Below, in pieces: positions 44,962 to 57,299 of a stretch of 64,000 nucleotides of DNA. A program made the translations under genes and the position numbers. Every line of letters starts with the position of its first letter. The stretch's first letter is position 1. Under the pieces are notes generated by a model, which searched no databases, had not been told where the DNA came from, and saw only the letters and a list, made by a program, of their open reading frames with translations. Source of the DNA: Bryum argenteum (Eukaryota > Streptophyta > Bryopsida > Bryales > Bryaceae); the NCBI GenBank assembly GCA_037043015.1, contig CM073321.1:32590101-32654100 (forward strand), in the 5' to 3' direction.

Positions 44962-46611
44962 TGTGAACCGTCGAAATGGTTCACGCTTGTACGAAACTTT
45001 ATCTACAAGCATTAGTCTAATATTTTTATGTTTAAAATCCCCAATTGAGACATTTAGGCTAATTCCTTCGGTTTCTAGAAATTCTATGATAATTGGAGGG
45101 GTCTTGCCTAAATGGCCCGGTAGTGTTTGGTTTATACTAAATTAGCAATATTAAAATTGTGTCAAAGTAGTATGACATGTTTTTGATTATGTCTTATGAA
45201 CTTTTCATTATTCATAATTACCTAGAATCATCCTAATAAATAAGCATAATCAAGGTAATTAGTTAAATGCTGCGGATGAAATGCTGGATGAACAAAGTTT
45301 CATCCGGTTAAACCGGATGAAACTCTACCACATCTAAATATCCAACTAGGGAGAGAAAGAGAAATTACGGTTCTGGTTTTTTTGGAGGGGATGTGTGGGG
45401 AGTGGATTGTGTGCGTGCTAGGAGGAGATCGAGAGTTTTTGGAGAAAAAAGAAGTGTGTTTGTGTGTTTTTTGGAAAAAACCTTAGGTAGTTTTGGCAAG
45501 TTTTTTGAGATCTAAGTATTTGGGTGTGTTTTTGGGGAGAGGCCGTTAGTGTGTGCGCGGGGATGCGTGTAGGTGGAAGGGACGAAGGGAGCACAGTTTG
45601 GTAGCCGCCAAATAGGAGCAGCAGAACTTTCAAGGGCGATAGCGCACGATCTACAGCGATTCAGAAGCTGAGCTTTGCGGATGACCTAGATCATGTTGTC
45701 CTCTCTCCAAGGACACCTCGCACACCCAATTCAAAGCAACAAGCTAGGATTTACAGCCGTTGGAAGAAAGAAGAGTTTGGTAGCCGCCGAATCGGAGTAG
45801 CAGACCTTTCAAGGGCGATAGCGCACGATCTACAGCGATTCAGGAGCTGAGCTGTAAGGACGTCCTAGATCAAGTCTCCCTCTTTCCAACGACACCTCAC
45901 ACGCTTGATTTGGAGCAATGGGCTAGGAGCTAGAGCCGTTGGAAGGAGGAGGAGTGATGCGGCAGCGTGGGATCACGGAAGGGCTAATCGATCTAGACTC
46001 CGTACCACCGTTAGGGAGTTCTTTCCGTCATCCTTGTCAATTTCGTGAGTTAGCTTGTTAGGATTGAATTGCTGAAGCGTGTTTGTTGTATGAAAGAAAG
46101 ACAAGGTTAATTGCCATAAAATTCTATGGTGCATGAATTGGTTGAAAGTGTGTGAATAGTTGAATGTTAGTATGACTGCTAATTGGAGTCTCTTGTTGGC
46201 ACAGGGCAAGGACTTAGCGCGGAAGCGCTGCCCAAATTGCCCCGGCCACTATGGTTGTTTAATTTGCATGTTAGGTTAGGAATTTAGGATTTTCAGCGGG
46301 ACGCGGAAGCGCTGCTCAATTTTTCCCTAGGAAGCCCTTGTAAACTTGTCAAAACTTTGATTTAAGTTTGCAATATCATAGGATTGTGTATGTTGATCTT
46401 GTTTAAGTTTATTACATGAATTGTGGGATTCAATGCATGGAATTGGAATGTGAGCATGTTGCATGGTATTGAATTTTGCATTCACCCCAAGGAAGAGCTT
46501 GGTGAGAATTAGAACTGGTAAAAGTCCATTGCTCGGAAGGTTGTTTGCTTGCACTTCCCCCCACGGCCCAACTTGTGAGTTAGAACCGAAACACCGGGAT
46601 TTAACCTCACA
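44962..46611. mobile_element. Nested solo LTR of a second family
   Basis: Begins TGTGA and ends TCACA, with the target duplication CTAGT at 44957-44961 and 46612-46616, and splits the inverted gypsy LTR exactly. Length 1,650 bases. Inside are two tandem ~179-base copies (45597 and 45776) sharing TTTGGTAGCCGCC and CAAGGGCGATAGCGCACGAT, and two GCGGAAGCGCTGC copies near 46220 and 46305. No coding region. Structure fits a solo LTR. Confidence 0.7.
45597..45955. repeat. Two tandem ~179-bp units within the nested LTR
   Basis: Landmarks CAAGGGCGATAGCGCACGAT and CTACAGCGATTCAGRAGCTG recur at a spacing of about 179 bases, with moderate divergence between copies. Confidence 0.85.
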
Positions 46612-47656
46612 CTAGTTTTCCCGGGAACCTTATTTTGAAGCGCGACTCTTTCCAACTCAATGTTGCGGGATGCTCAAGGGCATCCTACAATGCCTAAGGT
46701 GTGAGAGTGAGGCTTCTTTATCATGCCTCAGCCTTTTGAGCCATTCCTAGTCGCTTCTGAGATCCGGCACTACTTATCACGAGGACTAACCTGGATAGGG
46801 ACTATTTCCTATTCCATGTTTAGAGATGCTCCAAAGCACCCTTCAACTTTCCTAAGATGCGGGAGTGAGGCCCTATCCCAAGCCACACCTCTTGGAACCA
46901 ACTCAGTTCTTCATGGCATCATGTGCAAGTGAGAAGGAAGACCACCCCTCCTCATTGTATTTTCTGGAGTCTTCGGTAGGCTCCCCCGTCTTGTTTTGAG
47001 GAGCCTTCAATGACACACTTTATCATTGAAAGACCACCCGTTTTTGCCTTAGTCTCAAAAACGGGCCGTAACTTCTTTTCGGGCCAACTTGTAGCTCAGT
47101 TACTCAAATGGTCCGTGCAAGCCTCATTTGTTCCAATGGGAGCTTCCATGTGCGAGCTATGCTCCTCTGAACATTTAGGAGTCTCCGGAGGCAGCAGTCC
47201 TGGAGTCCCAAAGTCCGATGCTTTGGAGAGTCATATCTCTCAAAGCATTGTTTTGCTCTTCACGAGCCTTAGCATTTTGGAAAGCTCTTGTTGATCGCCC
47301 TCTAGCCACATGCAACATACCGCCATCCATTAAGGACGACAAATTGAGTCTCGAAAGGCAACACTCTCGAGTCCCGGAGTGTCCCGGAACGCGCTCCAAC
47401 TTTGGAGTGCCGTTTCTCATGACTTACAACTCCAAATTGCACGTTTTTTGGACCCATGGGTAAGTGCTTAAACAAGGTTTCCAACCATGTAAGGCACGCG
47501 ACCAAGTTTGTCCCGAGAACAACGCTATTGCGTGCTGTTTGCTCGAGACTCTCCTTAGTCACCTTACCTTGTCTTTTTGGGAAGCCCGGGGCGTCACTCT
47601 TGGGGTTCTCTTGGCTGACCACGGTGTTCGGGCATTTTTTGGAAAGGGATGTAAGA

Positions 47657-48435
47657 GAGTGGGCTCATGTGCCCATTTTACCTCTCCGCTCATTTACAAT
47701 ACTGCACTACCGATGCTGCACTATCGGGCAAAACTCTAAGGTGTGAAGCCCACTCGCTAAATTTTGCTTGTGAAATTTACTCGTCATTTCTTCTGACGGT
47801 TGCTCTTTTAGACACAAATACTAAAGCATTTTGAGTTTTGATGCATCACTTATGATAATTAGAAGCTTTTGCTCTTTACTTAGACAAGGCGGGAAGAAAA
47901 ACAATTCGTATTTTTTTGATTATTTTGAAAGTCGCAGTCTTTGCTTCTGCACAAACGTTCTAGGTTATTATATTGCATACTGAAAACATCCAGCTGTCAA
48001 TATTACGAAGCGCGATTAAAAGGAGATTTCATTTTGAAATCTCATGGTGAATAGTCAATCAGATGAATGGAAAATTGATTTGCATTCCCAATAGTGGTTA
48101 GAGTTATGATATCGTAGTTCTAAGGCGTTAAATCGATAGGCTTTTGGGGTAATAATGCTCTACTAGCCCACAAGACAAGTACCAAATACATTGATTCGCA
48201 CTGCTCTAAAAATTTACACTACCCCTTTAATAATTTGTTTAGATGCAAACATAAGATTCACAAATTTGAGAATAAACAAGAAGTAATAAGAAGTTTTTTC
48301 CACTTCTATACATGGACCTCTTCGGTCATTTATGAGAAATAATTATAATCTCCTTTAAATACATAGTCAAGCTATATTTATTAATTTACAAATATATATT
48401 TTTAGATGTAACTGCAAGCCCGGATTGGATACATT
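47657..48435. other. No recognisable gene
   Basis: AT-rich sequence lying between the inverted LTR and ORF2 of element C. It should contain the outer border of element C, but no copy of the A/B terminus is visible in either orientation. Confidence 0.5.
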
Positions 48436-49253
48436 CTATCGCTCTATATTAGGTTCATTTCCATTTTCAAACACATTATCACTGTCTGGGTCACCCCATG
48501 GGATTGCAGGGTTCTCTATCAGCCAGTGCTGAATATAACCGTTTCGATATACATATATCATGAACTTCGGACGAATACTCCAATATATCTCGTCCACATG
48601 ATTCGGAATGAGTACAGGTACCCCAACCTCTCCTATTTCTACTTGCCTCTCTTGATGCACTCCGCCGTCTTCTTCTTGTTGTTTGTCGGCATTGTCCCTG
48701 CTTCCGTCCTCACTTCCAGATCCTTTCTGCGTATCTTGCTGCCCAAAAATATCACCAACTACTGTCTCAATTTTATTGAACTGTACAAACACATCGAGAC
48801 AAGTAAGGCAAAAAAATTCGGTTAAAACTACTAATGGAGTAGTTCAGGTTTGGATCTTACCAATTTCTCTATCCCATCATCTTCACTATCATGCTCAGAT
48901 TCCAACGACTCGCTCCGCGATAACAAACGCCTTACACCGTCTCCATTTTTGTTCACATCATTCTGCTCACTTCTATCTTCGATGTCTTCACTCTCTCCGC
49001 TCTCGACAACAGCATCCAATTTCAAAGACCGCACCTTCACATGTCTAAACCTTCTTGGCAAAAACTCATCAACGTTCATATCCACTTCATCTCCTACTCG
49101 ATCCTCATTGCAAGAACCCAACGCATCCCTCTTTCGCATTGCGCTTCGTCTGATTGCCTTAGTCCCGCTGAATTTTATGTCGCCTCTCTTTTTCTTCTTC
49201 CCCCCCCCCCCTCCCTCTTTCCCTTTCATTGCTTCGCTACTTGCAGCCTCCAT
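48436..49253 (-). CDS. ORF2 of element C, intact two-exon gene
   Basis: Exon 1 is 49253-48861 (ATG, then MEAASSEAMKGKEGGGGGKK), donor TTG/GTAAGA; exon 2 is 48780-48436 after acceptor TTTGTACAG. The join is in phase and gives 245 residues without a stop. Layout: glycine/lysine-rich basic N-terminus (KKKKRGDIKFSGTKAIRRSA), VKVRSLKLDAVVESGES, a long acidic linker (EDIEDRSEQNDVNKNGDG, SESLESEHDSEDDGIEKL), then a small C-terminal domain (IYWSIRPKFMIYVYRNGYIQ, HWLIENPAIPW). Element A's ORF2 keeps the basic block, the RSLKLD block and the C-terminal aromatic domain. No known family. As a partner encoded divergently to a transposase it resembles in position accessory genes such as mudrB of Mutator, but I see no sequence link. 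Confidence 0.7.
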
Positions 49254-49822
49254 AACGAGCCTCAATAAATTCTAATCACAAAGACGCAATACGCAGAAGA
49301 CAGTAGAGACTACACAGAATCAAAGCTAAAAAACGAGAGACCTAACCCTCCCATTTCAATGCCTTGTATCTCAATCTCCTACCTTACCCAACTCTAGAAT
49401 TCTTATCCCGCGTTACCTAAAACACGCGTTCTGTGATTTAGACCTCTGACAAAATCTTACCATCTCATTCCTGACATGCTTTACTAATCTAGATTGAATT
49501 ACTCACTACATTTAGGCATCCTACCTGACAATGACAGTCGCCGTAACTTTTTCATTTCCTTCACTACTTCATTCAATGAGAAAGAGTATATTTAGCTCCT
49601 ATTCTCTACTACCACTACCACTACCACAAACGTAAAAATACAATCCAATCAGATTACCCCTATTTCCAATAAAAAAACAAACAATGGCTCACAAAGCATC
49701 TTGTACGTGTCTCTCATAAACCTTGGACTTAATCTACAACTTCCACGTATATATGCCCGAAATTCTACTACTTCTCTCTTTTGCAAATTCATACTCGCAT
49801 ATCATTCTTAATATTTGTGTCC
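49254..49822. promoter_or_regulatory. Divergent promoter region of element C
   Basis: 569 bases between the two start codons. A TATA-like CGTATATATGCC at about 49747 lies some 75 bases before the transposase ATG, and AGTATATTTAG (minus strand, TATA-like) lies at about 49588 for ORF2. The matching spacer in element A is 558 bases. Confidence 0.5.
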
Positions 49823-52800
49823 ATGGCTTCCTCTGCTCCTCAAGCTTTTTGCGTCGATGTCATAGAATTTGTGTCTCCTGGATCTCTCATTCCTACATGT
49901 ATCCCTTCTGGCCGTAATGGAACCGCGGATATCCCTCGCCAGTGGCTCTCGATTTGTTATGGTTTTGATGCTTTAAGCTTGTGGTTAGAAACAGATGTTC
50001 TTGATGTGGATAGTCAAAATGTCCTCTTCACCCTCTACGTCCAGCCTGAAACGTTAGACAATAATTCTCGGATCTGGAAGGTATCGCGTTTCTAGCTTGT
50101 CGGAGTCCGCCATGAACGCTTCTACAGTCCTGTTCACCCCTCGTAGTTCTTCCACGTTGTACACTGAACCTCCCTTGCTATCTCTTATCAAGATCGAACC
50201 GGATCAATGTGGTACCATCAACTTGACAGATACCTCAAATGACGAGGGGAGACCTTTTCTTCCACCTATCGGCCATAGAATTAATCGTCCAACTCCCTCT
50301 TCTTCACTAGATTCACGTAGGACTACTCATTTGTTTCTGCCTTCACAATCTACAAAAGAAAAAAACATATTACTCTCCCTCCGTAGACTATGTAGTATGC
50401 CTGGAAGCAAGTCAGCTCTTAAAAAGCTGAATTACGATCTAATCCGTAGTGAGGACGTTGATTTCCTGCCTCCTTTGTTAAATGGGGATTTTGTCTTCAT
50501 TTTACCTCCCACTCGTCCTTCTGCCCTCCAAAAGAATGCAAAATCTATGGAAGGTATGGACAAACGTTATGATGGCCATACATGGATGAAGACTGTGACT
50601 ACTAACATCAGTAATACGCCGAGGTTGTCATTCCGGTCGTCGTACTGTGTAGGTCATCTTCAATCTCACAATCCAAACTGTCGATTTCTACAGAGGCCTG
50701 AACGCGTGGCAGGAGTGAACGAGGTCGAGTTTGAAGGTTCCTGCAAAGATGTTGTCCCTGTTGGAGATGCTCCACCTTCAACTTCAACTATAGTCTATAA
50801 GATCTGCAAACAACCTCCTGTCTGTGTAGCCTCTTGTGATGCAAAAATCTTCTATGTCTTTGGAGATGATACCCAAGAGCGTGCTTGCGTCCACGTAAGC
50901 AATTGTAAACATCCTGTCAAAGTAGGAGCCCATAGGGGCACACGGAAGATGATAGAGGACTTGATAGAACAACATGTGGACCGCAATCCGCAAGCTACCC
51001 TTTCGAAGATAGTCTTGGAAACTAGCAAGGATGTCTTAGGTAACGTCTTGCTCCGCGAAGAAGATGACCCCCCCACCGTGCTTACTCTCGAACAGCTGAA
51101 GCCTATCTTTGAATGCTGCAAGGAGCTCAACTTCCCTAGTTTAAAATATCGTGTCTACACTTTCAAGTATCTACGCAGATATGGCGTTCTAGACGGTATC
51201 ACTAAGCTAAGAGGGCTTAGCAACTGGGCCAACGTGCAACGCAACATGTTTCCTGGCCAAGGTGTTGATTCTGATAGGGTTTTCATCTTCAAGATGTCCG
51301 AGGTTGGACCTGGCAGTGGTGTTGACCTTGTCCGCCGAATGCAACCTAGCGATGACCTTGAAGACGCGTGGATGATGTTCGACCACGTCAAACGAGTTAC
51401 CCACTGGACCACCATGGCATGCCACGTGTACAACACTAATTACCAACGCGTACTCACCATTGCTTGTTGTGATTTCATGTCAAAGGCCGCAGATGCTCAA
51501 ATTGTGTTCTGGAGGAACCTCAATCATGTCATGGCTAGACATGGAATACACAAGCCGCGGTTCAAAGGTTTCATGGCGAACAACGCTCAAACGAATTGGA
51601 ACTCTGTGCGTATCATATACGGTTCTGGTGATCCAAAGATACCCATGGAGGGTCAAGAGCGAACGTGTTATTTCCAGTGGGTGCAATCCCTTGAGAAACA
51701 CACAAAAAGGTACATCGTGCACGAATTGCAAGATCAATACAAGAAATTGTGTAAGCAGTACAAAGATGCAAGCTCTGTGGCAGAAGCTGAAACACGTTAC
51801 CTCGCAATCAAGGCGTCGTGGACATCCTCGGGCGCGGCCACTGAAGCAGGCCTCTACCATTTGAACCTTTGGCTTGCGTTTTGGCATTTTCATTACAAGC
51901 AATGGGGTGGATTCATGGAACTGGTAAACTTACAATCATCCTTTCAATATATTCTATTTCCTTCGGCTATCTTTGACCAATTCAGATTTGGAACAGTACT
52001 AACTATCTCGACTTTTTGCAAGAGAAGAGATATTCTCCAGACAAATTAGCAGAAATGCCATCTTGCAACCTCGCTGAGACAGTTCACAACAAATGGATGC
52101 AAGCATCTGGTAAAAGGGGTGCCAATCTCTATGTTGCAACCGTCGACGATTACAATCGAGCATTCTTTGAAGTGGTGGGCTATTATCAATACCTGGAAGG
52201 TGGAGAGGGAGGCTCTGGACCCACAAGAAAAGAACTTCGACTTCGAACTGAACTTCGGACAATTCAACGTAGAGCTCAACGAACCGGGGATCCAACGCCT
52301 CTGAACTATGCCATCTTGAAGATGCCTGGAGCCCAAAATTTCTGTACACGTGATGCACACTTTGAAGAAGCTGAGGTATTTGGGTCAAGAAAACGGAAAG
52401 CAGATGTCACCCTTGGCACCGAAAAAGAAACTCAAAGGCCCGACACCGTGAACTTTTCACGACCTCGTATGGGCCGTAGGGTGACACGTTCTCGTGCCCA
52501 AAATTTGAGTACCATCCAGGAGGAAGTGGAGGTGGAGGAATGCCCAGCACATCGTCCTTCCTAGAGTGGCATAGATTTTCAACGCGTGACAGCCGTGGAA
52601 GAGACACGTGTAAACGAGAAAGTGTGGCACATTGCCCAACTTAATAAGGTTTCTGCAAAGTCTTGTTGGGCGCGAATGGCTATCACTCGCAAGAAGTGCA
52701 CATTCCGAATTGTCTAGAATGGGAAGAGCACCCTAGCTCCCACAAACACGAGACTTTATACCGCGGCTTATAAAGGTAACCAGAAGGTGGTGAAACAGCT

Positions 52801-53496
52801 GTTTTTCTGAGCTGATGATATTGAGAGGTGTGTAAAGGGGCATCGTCGTCGATAGATAGAGCCATTCTTAGATTACGTGGACCGACCACCCATCCCATTG
52901 GTTTGGCCCGTGAAGATAGGAACGAATCTCACACGTTCCGAGATTGAGGTGTTGGAGAATGCGGGATTTCAACTTCCCCAAAAGCAAAGCTTTCCTGTGA
53001 GCTGCACGTTCAACATTTCAGCCCTGCCACAAGATCTGTAACAGGTTCCAATACCAGATAATGCAAACATTCATCCAAAAACAAAAGTCTAAGACCATGC
53101 GCCGCAACATCACTTGTGCGAGTTCCAAACACATGCAGAACATTGATTCTGCTAGAGCCATGAAGGCAACTATTCTAAAGGTAACAATGATACCTCAAAC
53201 GGGTTTTCGATGCATCGTTAATTTGCAGTCCAAACCAGCTCCAACGGAGTCAATTTATGATCTCACTATTAGTGCCCTCCCGGGTTGCAATTGCCCAGCG
53301 TTCAAGGAGACAATGTCTAAGTTCCGTAGACGTGGGCAACCATTCCGACCTTGAATGTAAGCATCTTTACTATGTCTATGTACAAGTCTGTAAACTAGAG
53401 GCCGACTATGACCTCTTCATGCATGCGCCTACCCTTAGTTTCAATGAGGTGAAAACCATTCTTAAGAGTGGGATCTTAGCCCATGCTTTAGTTTAG
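49823..53496 (+). pseudogene. SWIM-type MULE-like transposase, element C
   Basis: ATG at 49823 (MASSAPQAFCVDVIEFVSPG). One frame change near 50060 compared with A, then an open frame to about 51924: KSMEGMDKRYDGHTWMKTVT, finger CVGHLQSHNPNC, RACVHVSNCKHPVKVG, MFDHVKRVTHWTTMACHVYN, FMANNAQTNWNSVRIIYG, CYFQWVQSLEKHTKRYIV, WGGFMEL. Where A and B have D in FMADS, C has N, so a predicted catalytic Asp is missing; the CxxH is CYFQW. Intron about 51925-52020. The second exon (KLAEMPSCNLAET, YVATVDDYNRAFFEVVGYY, GGSGPTRKEL) meets several in-frame stops after 52560. The C-terminal SWIM region (CNCPAFKE ... CKHLYYVYVQVCKLEADYD) is frameshifted near 53350. Confidence 0.75.
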
Positions 53497-54109
53497 AGTC
53501 ATGACTTGTCCTTATTAGTCTTCTACATACGTTCTTCTACATTCATAAGTGTGAAGTAAGCGACTCTATGTAAATTCACAATTTAGTGAATACATTTATA
53601 TATATAGTTATACCTATATACATATATACCTATATAAATTTATAGTTTTGTTTAAATTTCTGAATTACTTGTCATAAACCTTCACTTTTGGTCCTTACGA
53701 AAACATGTGGCCCTTTAATCCTCTTCAATGAAGTCTTCTATATCCTTAAAAACTTGGTCACAAATCAATTTTTTCCTAATCTCAAGCCCATTTTGCACGG
53801 TTATGGGTACTATTTCCATGGTCATCAGGCAGGATTATTTGAATAATTTGTAGATTATACCATTCTAAATTTTTTTTAAAAATATTCTTAAAATTTTATT
53901 TTGTAAAAACAATTTTTCAGTGCTCAAAAGTCTGAAATTGTACGCTCTATGCTCTACGCTCTACGCTCCACTCTCTACGCTCATGCCATAGCAATGCTCC
54001 AATTAGGGTTGACGTCATCAATACCATGTAAGCAATCACTAGTATTTTATTCCATACTCGAAGTTTAAAAGAAAGCATACTCGGCCGGGTTAATATGCCC
54101 AAATGCGCA

Positions 54110-54260
54110 TGGAATAATCGTCACTTCAAGCCTACTTCTGATACAATGCAAGGGGGGTTTGATTGGACATATGTCATTGTAACGCGGTAGTCCGGGTTCG
54201 AATCCCCATCGCCTCGTTCGAGCACCCGCGTGCAATTAGGGAGTGTTTGACACTATCTCA
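54110..54260 (+). repeat. tRNA-derived SINE-like fragment
   Basis: GGGTTCGAATCCC at 54194-54206 is a perfect pol III B box/T-arm; it is preceded by CATTGTAACGCGGTAG and followed by GCCTCGTTCGAGCACCCGCG. Similar order occurs on the minus strand around 29870-29930. No A box or acceptor stem consistent with a functional tRNA was found. Confidence 0.45.
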
Positions 54261-54599
54261 AGCTAGAGAGATAGAAAATAGTAACCCCAATTCTATTAAC
54301 ATTGTGACAAGAGTACAATCTTAGAATCAATAAAACAATACATAGCAATCTCTTTTAAACTACCATATTTTTTTTAACACTATGTAACGAAGGCAAATAT
54401 TTAAATCAAATGTGAGATTTAATGCAAATACTAGAACATAATAAATATGCCGGAAGTATATATAAATACTACGAACTCGAGAACGAGTCAAAAACATATC
54501 ATAAGCACACCACACTATGAATAAAAAGGGCTACAAGGTACTAAGTGCTCAAATGCCAATAACCAAATACCAAACCAAGTATAAAATACCAATCCATAT

Positions 54600-57240
54600 A
54601 TTAGATCAACTAGAATCATCTCCGCTAACTTTGAGAGCATGGAAAGACTCGTGACATTGGTCCGCTTCAAAATCAAGCTAGCGAAGAACGCCGCGTGGAA
54701 TTGGTGGAGCATTGGCTAATGCCCGGAGAGGCGATAGAGCTCCTACGAACCTCTGAGCTAGAAGCTGTGCGTACGAAGGTAGTGCAAAGGCAACCGGAGG
54801 ACTTCGAACGACATCGGCATGGCGGTGAACACGTTCATCTAATCCTGCGTAACTAAATACCAAATTGAAGTTAGTTTTGGGTAAAAATATCAAATGCCAC
54901 CCATTCAACAATAAATACATGTAATTTCAAATCAACCCACCCATGTAACAGCGTGCCTTCTTCTTCCTAGGCTCCTCACTTGTTGAGTCATTGTTGGAAG
55001 GTCTTGGCCGTGACCTACGTCAATTCGGTTCTACAAATGCTTTAAGAACTCCGTCAAAGATCTCCTTATCATTCTCCAAGGCTATTGGTTTGTTGACAAG
55101 CCTTGGCGGAAGCACTATATTAGAGAAAACTCCAAATTGGAGAATAAACGAACATGGACAAAAAAAATAGTACACATATACGTGTCGAGGCACTTCAATC
55201 GAACACAATGTCGAACAAATCGGTCAAGCACTCGATAAAGCACTAGATGAAATTTGGATGCTTCTCACGAGCTCCGCGCTATGGAGTCCTGTCTGGGCGC
55301 ATGTCACATCCCTTTCAAAAGGATGCCCGAACACCGTGGTGAGCCAAGAGGACCCCGGGAGTGACGTCCCAGGCTTGGCAAGAGACAAGGTGAAGTGACT
55401 AAGGGGAGTCCCGAGCAAACAGCACGCAATGGCGTCGTGCTCGGGACGAACTTGGTGGTGTGCTTTACATGGTTGGAAACCTTGTTTAAGCACGCACCCA
55501 TAGGTCCAAAGAACGCGCGATTTGGAGTTGTGAGTCATGAGATATGGCTCTCCAAAGTTGGAGCGCGTTCCGGGACACTCCGGGACTCGGGAGTGTTACC
55601 TTTCGGGACTCAAAATGTCGTCCTTCTTGGATGGCGGCATGTTGCATGTATTTGGAAAGCTCTAGACAAGAGCTTTCCAAAATGCTAAGGCTCGTGAGGA
55701 GCAAAGCAATGCTTTGGGAGATATGGCTCTCCAAAGAATCGGGACTTCGGGACTCCGGGACTGCTGCCTCCCGGGACTCCCGAATGTTCAGAGGAGCATA
55801 GCTCCCACATAGAAGCTCCGATTGGGACAAGTGAGGAGTCTATCGACATCTACTCAAAGAGTAGATGTCGAAAATGGGCTCGCACGTCCCATTTGGATAA
55901 CTGAGCTACAAGTTGGCCCGAGAAGAAGATACGGCCCGTTTTTGAGGCTAAGGCAAAAACGGGTGGTCTTCCAAAACAAAAGTGTGTCACGGAAGGCCCC
56001 TCAACACAAGAGGGGGGGGCCTACCGAAGACTCCAGAGAGTACTATGAGGAGGGGTGGTCTCCCTCCTCACTTCCACATGGTGCCGAGGAGAGCCGGGGT
56101 GGCTCTAAGGGGTGAGGCTTGGGATGGAGCCTCACTCCCGCACCTTGGGCACTATGGGATGCTTGTGGTGTGCATCCCGAAACATTGGGTTGGAAAAGTG
56201 TCCCGCTCCAAACTAGTCCTCGTGAAAAGTAGTGCCGGTTTCCGGTAATGTCCCGAAGACATGAATGGAAGGGGACTAGTGGGGAGTTGGACAATATGCA
56301 AGGGCGGTTAGCTCCGGGGGTGAGTAGTGCTACCCTTGGGAGCTTGGACATGTGTGGAAGGCCGCCCCGTGCCACCAAGTGGCATGCCCATGTGTTTTGT
56401 GGGAGTTCCGGTTTACGGGTTCCGGGTAATGAGTTGGGGGAGTCAAGGTGGGTTGGACACCTTGAATAGAAATGGTGCTAACATTGTGTGTGCTTGGCAT
56501 GTGCAGTGTTAGCTAAGTTGTGGCCGGTTGCTACCAACAAAGTAAGCCGCGATTCCGCTACCAAGTAAGGCTTACTTGAAGAAAAAGAGTTGGGAGTAAT
56601 TAGGGCCGCGACAGCGCAGGAGTTGGTCATCTTTGGTGGTGAAATTGGATAGGTTGTCGTTGTCATCTAGTAGAATATCATGTTGGCCTCAAAGACCGTT
56701 CGAACGCTTCATTTCAAATTGCGCCTTTTCTCATGCAAAAACCTTGATGTGAAAGTTTTGAGTCTGTAGATATAAGACAAGTGAATAGAAAAACAATTTA
56801 AACTAGATACGATGACAAATAAAACTTACAAGACATTGGTTTAAAATAAAGCATGACTTACGGTCTTGTTCGCATAAAGCTTTGACGACAACCGGAGGGG
56901 GTTGTAGCCCCTCCAATCTCGAACAACCTTGAAGTCATACTTAAAGGCGTGCGTGTCCAACTCTTCTTCGATGTTCCTGTCCCGACGGTGCATGAGAAGT
57001 ATGACTCCATCATCCGTCAAGTTGTAATCTACAAAGCAAAATACCATCTCAAAGAAATCTTCGTCTCGAGTGTTCCATTCTGGCACGAAAGCTGGATTTA
57101 CAAGAGGGACGGGAAGATCCTCAGGTGCGTCTGCAATGATCAGATGGATGACAATGTGTTTTGGCTCCATTGTCATAGCTTTGCATGATTTCTCTCAACC
57201 TGCACCAACCTGGGTTACAAACAACATACTTGAAGTAAGT
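54600..57240 (-). pseudogene. Unit E large gene: methyltransferase-like C-terminus, split by a solo LTR
   Basis: The exon at about 57213-56862 reads HIVIHLIIADAPEDLPVP, FCFVDYNLTDDGVILLMH and KYDFKVVRDWRGYNPLRL with a good donor (ACC/GTAAGTC). After it comes ILLDDNDNLSNFTTKDDQ, cut by the LTR at 56612-55302; the frame then resumes as P-D-R-T-P with RGAREKHPNF, CFIECLTD and IVFD-x-SAST, where two Trp and one Gln of unit D are stop codons. Further downstream KPIALENDKEIFDGVLKAF (about 55110-55050), LPSYAQLLAQRFVGALSP (about 54790) and LDFEADQCHESF (about 54650) close the gene. The DAPE motif matches unit D, so it predates the split of the copies. Clearly non-functional. Confidence 0.6.
55302..56612 (+). 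mobile_element. Solo LTR (Ty3/gypsy family of 40.6-44.5 kb) inside unit E
   Basis: 1,311 bases, starting TGTCACATCC and ending GGCCGCGACA, with a perfect 5-base target duplication GCGCA at 55297-55301 and 56613-56617. It aligns with the left LTR remnant near 40.7-41.7 kb and with the inverted LTR at 44.6-47.7 kb. The clean duplication and complete ends suggest it is younger than the gene copy it interrupts. Confidence 0.9.
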
Positions 57241-57299
57241 CTACAAAATTGTAACAATTAATTTTGAATACGAATTGCAAAAAAGTTTCAATATACCTT

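Larger units (their letters stand above)
44564..47656 (-). mobile_element. Inverted LTR of the same Ty3/gypsy family
   Basis: Reads as the reverse complement of the solo LTR at 55302-56612, starting TGTCGC at 44564 and ending near 47656. Once the nested 1,650-base insertion is set aside, its length is about 1.44 kb, close to the solo copy. It abuts the truncated internal region of the gypsy fossil in opposite orientation, so at least two elements were joined by insertion or rearrangement. Open frames across it are shadows. Confidence 0.8.
48436..53995 (+). mobile_element. Element C: diverged two-gene MULE-like DNA transposon
   Basis: ORF2 on minus (48436-49253) and transposase on plus (49823-53496) diverge from a 569-base spacer. 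The right terminus (TACGCTCTACGCTCCACTCT, then CTACGCTCATGCCATAGCAATG) corresponds to the A/B terminus in the same place relative to the transposase stop (about 500 bases). Protein-level similarity to A is around 60-65% by eye, well below that of A versus B. The left border is not resolved. Confidence 0.75.

Noticed and set aside
46723-47746. Plus- and minus-strand frames of 70-106 codons
   Set aside because: They lie within the inverted LTR and recur in the other LTR copies in different, unconserved frames.
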